A stretch of 15,611 nucleotides of DNA, taken from Candidatus Omnitrophota bacterium (GTDB lineage Bacteria > Omnitrophota > Gorgyraeia > Gorgyraeales > Gorgyraeaceae). The notes beneath the pieces were generated by a model. The model searched no databases. It saw nothing but the letters and a program-made list of their open reading frames with translations, and had not been told where the DNA came from. Of this stretch, positions 1 through 7,900 are shown piece after piece (position 1 is the stretch's first letter; every line of letters starts with the position of its first letter). The position numbers were made by a program, and so were the translations under genes. The stretch spans positions 1 to 15,611 of the forward strand of contig JABMRA010000122.1 of the NCBI GenBank assembly GCA_013202925.1, given 5' to 3'.

Positions 1-37
1 ATAAAATCCCGTATAATTTTAACATCGCATCATCCCG

Positions 38-80
38 AAATGCTTTACATTTAAGTCATTGACTAAAGTGTCAAGCATTT
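38..80. terminator. Palindrome copy 1, at the 3' end of rluD
   Basis: Arms 38-58 and 60-80 pair at 18 of 21 positions around a single central T. The outer arm AAATGC/GCATTT gives an A-tract and a T-tract, as in a bidirectional intrinsic terminator. The rluD stop codon (TAG, 63-65) lies inside the right arm, so the last residues of RluD (KCLTL) are read from the palindrome. This is the most degenerate copy: its left arm resembles copy 3 and its right arm has the TCAAGC variant seen in copy 4. Terminator function is inferred from the shape and the position. Confidence 0.7.
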
Positions 81-1172
81 TAGGTCAGGTGGAAGGTCTG
101 CGGAAAACTCCATGAGGGTGTTTTTGGTGGGGTGAATGAAGCTGATTGATTTCGCGTGCAGGGCCTGTCGCGATAGGCCCTGGACTACCGGGCCATTGTA
201 AAGCGTGTCGCCTAAAATGGGGTGTCCGATATGCGAAAAGTGGATGCGGATCTGGTGGGTACGGCCGGTCTTTGGCCTTACTTCGAGAATCGTAAAATTC
301 TTGTCTTTGTTTCTTTTGAGCACGCGGTAATATGTGACAGACTCTTTGCCCTCTTCCTCATCTATTGCCATTCTCTTTCTAATCTTCTTGTCATGAGAGA
401 TCGGCGCATTGATAATCCCTTCATCCAGATCAATAATGCCTCTGACTACAGCGAGGTATTTTTTTCCAATGGTCCTCTGCTTCAATTGGTTGGAGAGTTT
501 TCTGAGCGCCACGCCGGTCTTTGCAACAAGCATTATGCCGGATGTGTCCTTGTCCAGGCGGTGTACGATACCTGGCCTCATCACTCGTCGTTCGTCCCGT
601 CTTCGCCAAGCAGCTTTCGCGCTTGGCTTCGCCTGGCAAGCGTTTGTCGTTTCCGCCTCCGCCTCCGCCAGAGGTGGATCCGCCTTGGGCGGAAAGGCTT
701 CCTCCTTCGCTCTTCGAGCTTCGGAGGACAGGTCGGCGGACAGGCGTGGTTCGTTAAACTTGGTAAGAAATCCAGGGTAGTTCAAAAGCGCGTTTACGAG
801 GGTGCCTGAATAATTGCCGCATGCTGGATGCACGACCATGCCCGCGGGCTTATTTACAATTAAAATATCATCGTCTTCGTAAATGATATCCAGCGGGAGT
901 TTTTCTGCCTTGGGGATTTTTCTGTCATGCTCCATGGTGCTTTCATTTTCCAGCCTTTCCAGGTCTATCCCTATCCTGTCATCCGGCTTTACCTTGTGAC
1001 CTGTCTTTACCGTGGCCCCATTGAGCAAGACCTCGCCCTTCTCGATCATCCGCTGGATCAAACTCCTGGAGATCTCCATCTCGGGCTTCAACGCCACCGC
1101 GTACTTCGTGGTCACATTGTCCACCCTCTTCCCCGCATCCTCCATTTTCACTCTCATCTCATGCATATGCAT
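63..1172 (-). CDS. rluD: RluA/RluD-family 23S rRNA pseudouridine synthase with in-frame palindrome insert
   Basis: Isomerises uridines to pseudouridine in 23S rRNA; cytoplasmic, acts during large-subunit assembly. An N-terminal S4 RNA-binding domain spans about residues 10-70 (ISRSLIQRMIEKGEVLLNG). The catalytic motif HRLDKDTSG is at 204-212, with D207 the expected catalytic aspartate. The GRTHQIRIHF motif follows near the C-terminus. The family is normally about 300-330 residues; this one is 369. The excess is a low-complexity stretch at about residues 143-195, placed after NALLNYPGF and just before RPGIVHRLD, encoded by hairpin-rich DNA. The C-terminus (KCLTL and stop) is read out of palindrome copy 1 and probably replaces a few native residues. 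The start is uncertain: ATGs at 1172, 1166, 1157 and 1145 all lack a clear Shine-Dalgarno, and a TATAAT lies only 6 nt before the first. RluD rather than another RluA paralogue is probable, not certain. Confidence 0.93.
   Translation of the reverse strand: MHMHEMRVKMEDAGKRVDNVTTKYAVALKPEMEISRSLIQRMIEKGEVLLNGATVKTGHKVKPDDRIGIDLERLENESTMEHDRKIPKAEKLPLDIIYEDDDILIVNKPAGMVVHPACGNYSGTLVNALLNYPGFLTKFNEPRLSADLSSEARRAKEEAFPPKADPPLAEAEAETTNACQAKPSAKAAWRRRDERRVMRPGIVHRLDKDTSGIMLVAKTGVALRKLSNQLKQRTIGKKYLAVVRGIIDLDEGIINAPISHDKKIRKRMAIDEEEGKESVTYYRVLKRNKDKNFTILEVRPKTGRTHQIRIHFSHIGHPILGDTLYNGPVVQGLSRQALHAKSISFIHPTKNTLMEFSADLPPDLKCLTL
590..746. repeat. Palindromic-element cluster inside rluD
   Basis: A GC-rich run of hairpins lies within the rluD reading frame. 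GCCAAGC/GCTTGGC arms are at 605-611 and 621-627. TCCGCC-AGA-GGTGGA is at 664-678, directly followed by TCCGCC-TTG-GGCGGA at 679-693. TCCTCC/GGAGGA arms are at 700-705 and 723-728 around an inner GCTC-TTC-GAGC. It adds about 50 residues rich in A, E, R, K and P without breaking the frame. The TCCGCC/GGCGGA module also occurs at 11478, 12321 and 15384. It resembles in principle the Rickettsia palindromic elements found inside genes; the outer limits are estimated from the protein alignment I recall for RluD. Confidence 0.75.
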
Positions 1173-1178
1173 GCTGCC

Positions 1179-1208
1179 ATTATAGTAAATACTTTACACT
1201 TTAGTCAA
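1179..1208 (-). promoter_or_regulatory. Candidate rluD promoter, -35 box in palindrome copy 2
   Basis: On the minus strand TTGACT (1203-1208) and TATAAT (1179-1184) are separated by 18 nt. The -35 hexamer is the centre of palindrome copy 2. The expected transcription start falls at about 1172, the first ATG of rluD, so the message may be leaderless or use a later ATG. Based on consensus match only. Confidence 0.5.
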
Positions 1209-1229
1209 TGACAAAAGTGTAAAGTATTT
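1187..1229. repeat. Palindrome copy 2, between divergent rluD and the toxin-antitoxin pair
   Basis: Arms 1187-1207 and 1209-1229 match at 20 of 21 positions around a central A, so this copy is inverted relative to copies 1, 3 and 4. Its outer arm is AAATAC/GTATTT instead of AAATGC/GCATTT: both arms carry the change, which keeps the pairing. It lies between divergent genes, where a terminator is not expected, and appears to lend a -35 box to rluD. Confidence 0.75.
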
Positions 1230-1275
1230 TGAAAGAAAGTGAAAGGCGATGTGTCATATATAACGAAGGATGATA

Positions 1276-1304
1276 TTGACAGATGGTCGATTTTATGGCA
1301 TACT
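1276..1304 (+). promoter_or_regulatory. Candidate promoter of the RHH-MazF operon
   Basis: A perfect TTGACA (1276-1281) is followed after 17 nt by CATACT (1299-1304). Transcription would begin near 1311, leaving a leader of about 30 nt with a strong AGAGGAGG site before the ATG at 1343. A start at 1283 would fall inside this promoter, which argues for 1343. Confidence 0.6.
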
Positions 1305-1342
1305 TTAGTAGGAAGGAATTCATACCAAAAGAGGAGGCTGAC

Positions 1343-1624
1343 ATGCCTACAAATGCCATAAAAATAGCTATTAGTTTACCCAAAGAAGATTTCAAGCTGC
1401 TGGAGGCAGTGCGTAAAAGAATGGGCATTACCCGCAGCGCCTTGATAGATAAGGCAATTCATTATTGGCTATCCAAAAGCAAGGAGGAAGAAATGGTCCG
1501 CCAATATATAGAAGGATACAGGCGGCATCCTGAGACACCTGAAGAGCTTGAGGAACTTACTGCAATGGAAAAATTAGCGTTGGAGACATGGAGTAAAGAG
1601 GAGGAATGGGATGAGAAGGGGTGA
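1343..1624 (+). CDS. Ribbon-helix-helix (CopG/MazE-like) antitoxin
   Basis: A 93-residue protein with an N-terminal ribbon-helix-helix DNA-binding fold: the strand NAIKIAISLPKE (4-15) followed by two helices up to about residue 44 (LLEAVRKRMG, TRSALIDKAIHYWL). The acidic C-terminal half (PETPEELEELTAMEKLAL, then EEEWDEKG) is the usual toxin-wrapping region. The start at 1343 is chosen because GAGGAGG lies 6 nt upstream and because translation from 1283 would begin inside the likely promoter. The gene overlaps the MazF-like toxin by 14 nt, the classic antitoxin-first order that couples translation. Antitoxins of this kind repress their own promoter and bind the toxin; both roles are inferred from family and order. 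The pair lies between palindrome copies 2 and 3. Confidence 0.88.
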   Translation: MPTNAIKIAISLPKEDFKLLEAVRKRMGITRSALIDKAIHYWLSKSKEEEMVRQYIEGYRRHPETPEELEELTAMEKLALETWSKEEEWDEKG

Positions 1625-1922
1625 GGTTTGGTTGGCAAATTTACTAGCACCAGTTGGCCGGAGACCTGTAGTTTTGCTTTCGAGGAACGAGGCTTATTTA
1701 ATAAGAACTTCTATTACAATAGCTGAGGTAACTACAGTGATTCGCGGCATCCCGGTTGAAGTAAAATTAGACAAAGAAGACGGTCTGGCGAAGCCTTGTG
1801 TTGTGAATCTCGATACAATTACCACTATCCCTAAGAATCAGCTGAAGCGAAAGATTGTTTTACTCAAGCCCGAAAAAATCGCCCGGATAAATCTCGCCAT
1901 CCGTTTCGCCCTCGCCCTCTAA
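1611..1922 (+). CDS. MazF/PemK-family endoribonuclease toxin
   Basis: A 103-residue protein of the MazF/PemK fold, whose members cleave mRNA (or other RNA) at short sequences when freed from the antitoxin. Visible family hallmarks are the N-terminal RRGEVWLANL (2-11), the RRPVVLLSR strand (17-25) and the central block GLAKPCVVNLDTITTI (58-73), which matches the conserved K-x-C-V-N-x-D-x-I-x-T segment. The C-terminal helix (PEKIARINLAIRFALAL) closes the domain. The loop between strands 1 and 2 is short compared with E. coli MazF, closer to the compact MazF forms often paired with ribbon-helix-helix antitoxins. A GAGGAGG site 6 nt before the ATG supports the start. The stop is followed 3 nt later by palindrome copy 3, a convergent terminator. 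Cleavage specificity cannot be read from the sequence. Confidence 0.88.
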   Translation: MRRGEVWLANLLAPVGRRPVVLLSRNEAYLIRTSITIAEVTTVIRGIPVEVKLDKEDGLAKPCVVNLDTITTIPKNQLKRKIVLLKPEKIARINLAIRFALAL

Positions 1923-1925
1923 CCC

Positions 1926-1970
1926 AAAATGCTTTACACTTTAGTCATTGACTAAAGTGTAAAGCATTTT
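1926..1970. terminator. Palindrome copy 3, convergent bidirectional terminator
   Basis: A perfect palindrome with 22-bp arms (1926-1947 and 1949-1970) around one central T. AAAATGC and GCATTTT at the ends provide the A- and U-tracts for termination in both directions. It lies between the converging MazF gene and the giant gene; the giant gene's TGA stop (1945-1947) is inside it. The core TTTAGTCATTGACTAAA has TAG, TGA and TAA in three different frames, and the same on the other strand. Confidence 0.85.
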
Positions 1971-4900
1971 TCAGGAGGGTGCGGATGAGGGATTTGAGCA
2001 GGGGTTTGTCCCGGATGAATCTGGCAATGGGTGGGCTGTGGCGATAGTAGAGGCACACAAGCCTCCTGCCAATTTCAGACTTTAGCAAGTGCTCGTCCCT
2101 GAATTTACACAATACCTGGACTTCTTCGGCCATGGACGTGCCAAAGGCAGCAGTGGCAATGAAGCAGTTGGTAGACGCAGGATTAGGTTCAGGATCACCA
2201 TCACTCTCTATTTGAATGCCCGTGATGCCAAAGATGCTAAAATGATTCGTCTTAATCGTAACGAGATTTTCTTTGGGGAAGATCAGCGCATCCGAAACAA
2301 GCTTCCACTCTTCGCCTGCCTCGTCAAACCAGTATGCATCCAACGTCAACTCGTCTATATTCTTATCATCTATAAATCCGTCTCCATTCTCATCTATATA
2401 CGGAATAGATATGGTCATTTCCTTATTAAAGCCGCTCTTGTGATTGCCGAATTTATACTCCCTATACTCTCCGGCAGGCGCAATGTTCTCCTCTAAATCT
2501 TTCATTTTGTAAATCTCGTGCTCCTCCAGTTTCTTTATATCAACCTCGTCATCTGCCTCCAGTATGCCGGCCGGCAATATAAGGCATGTCCTATCTGAAA
2601 GTTCTATCCTGTACAGTTTATCCCTGCATACAGATTTTTTTCTTCTTAATTCCGAATTATTCAATGCATAAGACTGCCCAGCATTTTTCTTTCCATTGGT
2701 AACATAAATCATCTCGCGGCACTGCCTGATAAAATCATCGCCTGTCTCCACGTTGACCTCTGCAACATAAACACCTGAGTCATAATATGTATGCTCTGCC
2801 TCTGGCAAAACGCTCACCAGGTCACATAACCCATCGCCCTCAAAATCCCAAAAATATCTCGCATTCGCCCCGTCAGACTCTGAATCAAAGGAGAATCCCA
2901 CCGTAAACGGCGCCTTGCCCTTTCTGGACTTGGCGGTCATTTTCCCCTTTTTAATATTATCGGCCGCCAATATCCCGAAGCGAATCTCTTTCCTGGCCCC
3001 TCTAGATATATTATTCTCATCAGTAACCCTTAATATAGGCGTATATGCGCCTGGTTTAAAATACGTATACCTGGTTTCCGCCGAGCTTGTAGAAGTAAAA
3101 TCAAAGACGCCGTCGCCCTCAAAGTCCCACTGATATTTCTGTATTGGATTTTCTGAATCAATAATTGCGTCAAAATCTACCTCTACCGGAACATTGCCTT
3201 TATAATCCGAAACTATTGGCTCAACGCTCAAAACCAGAGGGTCTGAAATCTCAACCGAAACAGTCTCGGATGCGCTCAACCCCTCAGAACTTGTGACTCT
3301 AAATTCTGCATTATACGTGCCAGGCGTCCCATAAAGTTTAACCACCTCGCCTGATTCCGAAGAACACGCCTCAAACACGCCATCGCCATTAAAATCCCAT
3401 TCATACCTGCAGATATCCGCAAGAGACGATACGATAGATTTAAAATAGACCTTGCGCGGGGCAATGCCTTTTAATGGGTTTGCCTCCAGAAAAACCAGGG
3501 GTGCGCCTGGATTCCTTTCGACATCAATATTTACTATGTGGATATCTGTCTGGCCTTCGTTGTCTGTCACGCGCAGCGCCGCAGGAAAATCCCCTTCCCC
3601 TGTATACACAAAAACAGCCTTGCCTGATTCAAGGGAATTAAAATCATACACGCCCTTGCCGTCAAAGTCCCATTCATACTTGACTATGTTTCCATCCCTA
3701 TCAACGCTCTGCGAATTAAAATCTACCTCGAGCGGCGCCATGCCTTTTAATGGCTCTGCAAGGGCCTTTGCCTGCGGCGACTGAGGAAGCGTCTTTTTTA
3801 CAATTATCTTTACCCTTTCAGAAGCACTGGCCTTTCCGTCGCTGACATTAAATGTTACAAAATATACGCCGGGCTGGCCGTAACCCGGCCTCCATGAAAA
3901 ACGTCTTTTTTCAGAATCAAAACTCGCAGCATCAGGCATTCCCTCAGCAGAATAAGTAAGCGCATCCCCATCTATATCCGCGGCATCCACAGAAAACTCA
4001 AGCAGCTCCCCTGCTACGACCGCCTTCCCGCCAATTGTAAACAGGACAGGCGAATGGTTCGGCTTTGGCTTCTTTGAAACAGTAAAGCTTTCGCGATTCG
4101 AATCAACAATTTTATCGTTATACAATAAACTACAATACGCCCGATGCTGACCTACCTCGCTGCTTTCTAAACTAAAATTAAATTCCTTATAACCATCGAG
4201 ATCAATCTCCCTAGTTTCTACAACTTTTTTATCCAGGAAAAATTTTAAATTTCCTTTTAATGCAAAACTTGAGAAAATGCATGCCGTTAACTTTACAATC
4301 TCATCCTCCATGTATTGCCTCTTATCCAGACGCAGCTGAATCCTTACCTCTTCGCCTACATCAAAAAATATTGAGCCCTGGACAGCGACTGACTCGTTAT
4401 GGATAAATCTATATAAAATCCTGTAAACGCCCGGGACTGTAAACTCTGGCTTAATCCCTTTCTCCAGAAGATTCATACCCCTGTCCAAATCAACATCCTC
4501 ATCAATAATCTGAGCGCTCGAAGAATCAGGCCTGATCAAATCCGCAATTAGCCTCATAGACAAATCATCCTGCGAATCTACCTTCCATTTAAGAATGACG
4601 TCCTCCCCGTCCGCATAAGTATCCTTATCGCACCCTACCTCAACAACCTTAATCAAAACATCCTCTATCTCCGCATCACCCAATAAAAACGAGCTCAAAT
4701 AAAGGCCCTTTCCTGAGGAAAAATATATGCCGTAATAAATCTTGTCCTGGCCGCTTGCCTCAGGGATATTAAACGCCAGGTCATTTGAATCCGCCAAAAT
4801 AAAATCTTTTTTCTCTTCAAAATCACCGCACCTGACCTCTGCAAAAAGCCCGGCATCCTTTGTGAGGCCGTTATTTTTAACTTTGAGCTTGAGGATACTA

Positions 4901-7900
4901 TCCTTGAATTCCGCTCCGATCTCGACCTTAACGCCGGATACCTTGAAATTTACAGTGTGTTTTTCGCCGCCAAATGTGTATTCTGCCTCGTGCGGCCCAT
5001 CTTCTGAATCCACAGGAAACAGGAACTCGAATTGCAGCTCTTTTTCTACGCCTGGCTCTAAAAACTCGGCCAATGCCTGGCTGGTCAAACCCCTGACCTT
5101 GAAATCAATGAGAAGCGCTCCGCCGGCATCGCCTTTGTTTTTGGCCTTGAATCTAAAATACGCATTCTCGCCTGCGGTAAATACGCTGTTTTCATCCTCT
5201 AAACATAAAAGTTCTATTTCCGGAGAGGGCACCGGCTCCACAAAATTGTCCAAATCGCTCACATAAAATCTTTCAACTGCTTGAGCATTTTTCTTTGGAT
5301 TGGATGACTTAAGCACAGCCTGCAAGTAATACTTTCCTATGTCATGGATGCCGGGAATCCGGATATCAATGATCTCTGTGTCTTGCACATCGGAAACATT
5401 GATTTCCTGCTTAAAAATAGCAGAATCTCCCGGCGCATATTCATCATCAGGGATGTAGACAGTGAGAAGCCTGTATCTTAAAAGGGATGTTTCGCTATTG
5501 TATCTATCCTCTATCTCTATAAAATAATTCGAGGGGTTTTCTACATCAAACTGCATCGCTATATCTTCGCCTGCAGGGCCAGCGGTAGAGGCAATCCAGG
5601 ATTCCCAGGATTCCTTGTAGAGTTTTATGTAAGGACTTATATTGGATGGGACATCATTCATTGAAATAATTATCTTGCCCGCGTCAGGAATAGACAGTTT
5701 GTAAAAATCAGAATCGCCATTTGTGGCGATGGTAGCAAAATAGGCCTTTCCAAAATCAATAGGATTGGCTTCGTCTTTTTCGTTGTTCGGCTCATGCTCA
5801 TCGGGCGTCTCAATAAAATAACTCACGAATGAATAGGGCTCAACGGAAGAAAAACTCGAATACCAGTCTTTTACGAGGAGATAATATCTGCCGGGTTCTC
5901 TGATTTCTATTTCAATGGCGATCTTTTCGCCGGACGAGCCGCCTTTCTGCCAGATCAATTTACGCGAGGAATCGTATATCTTAAAGGACGGCCTCAGCCC
6001 TTCAGGCACATTCTGCATCCTACTATAAAAAATACCCTTTTTCTCTATGTCTATCGCGAAATAATCGTCATCGCCGGTTGGAAACATCGTGGCCTCTATC
6101 TCTTTTCTTATGTCTATCGCCTTTGCGCTGTCGAAATCAGGGTTTGGTTCATATTGATCTGTACCTGCAACAAGGTTCACTTCTAAACTATACATTTCCT
6201 GCGAGGAAAAAGTATTGTACCTATCCTTTAACAAAATATAATAGGTGTCCCCCTCGGCAAGCTCCAAAGAATACTCTATCTCCCGGCCTGAAAGGGCTGC
6301 GGTAGCGCCGCACCACCATTTCTTTGAATTATAAATCGTGATGTGCGGGCTGAAACCGGATTCCACATCCTTTACTGAGATGTTCAAGATAGAGGCTGAA
6401 TCCGCGGATAGCTTGAAATAGTCCTGGTCGCCGAAATTGTCCATCTTGCCGTGCATGGTTGCGCCGGGATCTATTGCAGTGGCAGAGTCGAAGTCATTGT
6501 TGGGTTCGAGCTCGCTTGACGCGCTTGACTTCTCGACTCCCTGCCATGGCGGGTCGCTCGAAGAAGAACCGGCCTGGTGGTACTGTTCGAGCATGTCGAG
6601 AACAATCTCATTTTCCCCTTCCTTGATTTGTACTGATTCTAAAATCCCTTCTGGCTCGATCTTCAGCGTATAGCTCCCGACAGGCACGTGCTTAAACTCA
6701 AACTTGGCTTCCGTTGAAACCAGTGAATATCTTGTGCACGCGTCTGAAGAGACCGCGCTGACCGGCTCCAGGGTCAAACGCGAGCCGATTGAATCTTCCA
6801 ATGCGCCGGAAAGATCTCCGTATCTCGAGGCCATTAAAGTAAAATCAATATCATTGTCCCCGCCTAAAATATCTATCTCTTTGGAAAGCCTGTCATAACC
6901 GGCTGCGCGGATATTCATAACATGCCTGCCTTTTCCAATCTTTTCCAATTTATATTTACCATCGCTATTTGCGTAGCATGTATTTACGAACGCACCTTTT
7001 ATAGGCGTGCCTCTTTCATCCTTTACCGTGCCGGACAAGGAGCCTGTCTCCACGCTGGATAACACTCTTATATCCAGGACAGCCGCGTCTATCTCCTCGT
7101 CTTTATTATTTATGATTATCTTTGCCAGGACCGACTCGCCCGGCTTGTAACTGGATTTTGTCAATTCTATATTTAATAACTCAAAAAAGTCTTTCGGAAT
7201 ATCTTCCTCCTCGCAAAGCAACGGCCCGGGTACGTCGATATTCACGGTCTTTGAGCCAACAAGTTTAGAATCTGAATATGCGTTCAGTTTTATCCGGTAG
7301 ATCCCTCTTGTGGCATCTTCAGGAATTACAAAATCATGATTCCACAAAGAGTCTTCGCCTTCGCTTAATTTCAAGGACTTTGTTTTATAATAGACCTGTT
7401 CTCCCTTTAAATCAATTATGTTCAAGACCAAGAAAAGTCCTGCGCCGGCCTTTGAAGCATTCCTCACGCTGGAAGTTATGGAGACCTTTTGCTGCGGCAA
7501 ATATTGCATCCTCTCGGCAGCCAAATCTACGTCTACGCTCGGCTCAAAAACACTCACGCCCCTTTCTGCGCTGCCCAAAAAGCTATTGCCGGAAGAATAA
7601 AAATCTGCCTTGAGCCTGTCTGTGCGGGTAATGACTATCTTTTTGTCAAAATCGACCTGGGTTTTGGCAGGGACATTGATCGATTCTGTGAATTTTGTTT
7701 CGTGGTGGGAAAATAGGGCCTTGCATTTTACCGTTTCGTCCTGGCTAGTGTTGTTCTTTATGTGGAAGGTGAATGCGGCCCCGGCACCAGTCGTATAATT
7801 TTCGCTGTCACTTGTAATATTGAATGTAAAGTCGGGGTCAGGAACAGAGCCTTCCGGCGGCATGGAAAAGGAAAAATAAAATCCTTCTGCCTGCGGCTGG

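Noticed and set aside
222..809. Plus-strand open frames across rluD and its insert
   Set aside because: They lie opposite a conserved gene with an intact catalytic motif; their length comes from GC-rich palindromes lacking stops. No family features.
1161..1172. ATGCATATGCAT palindrome at the rluD start as an operator
   Set aside because: Short and explained by repeated Met-His codons; no second copy.
1283..1342. N-terminal extension of the antitoxin (20 residues)
   Set aside because: It would begin between the -35 and -10 boxes of the likely promoter, and a strong ribosome-binding site precedes the ATG at 1343.
38..1970. CRISPR array
   Set aside because: Copies are palindromic, irregularly spaced by hundreds of bases and separated by genes; no spacers or cas genes.
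2820..3700. Recurrent DNA motif near 2828, 3110, 3380 and 3655
   Set aside because: It encodes the conserved WDF(D/N/E)G(D/K)G of the four PKD domains; the similarity comes from protein repeats, not a mobile element.
4742..5266. Long plus-strand open frames opposite the giant gene
   Set aside because: Serine-rich translations with no domain or ribosome-binding site; mirror frames of a gene with regular codon use.
6486..6570. Serine-rich linker before the first PPC-like repeat as a palindromic insert
   Set aside because: It has some short direct repeats but no stem as long or perfect as those in rluD or the lipoprotein gene; an ordinary linker is sufficient.
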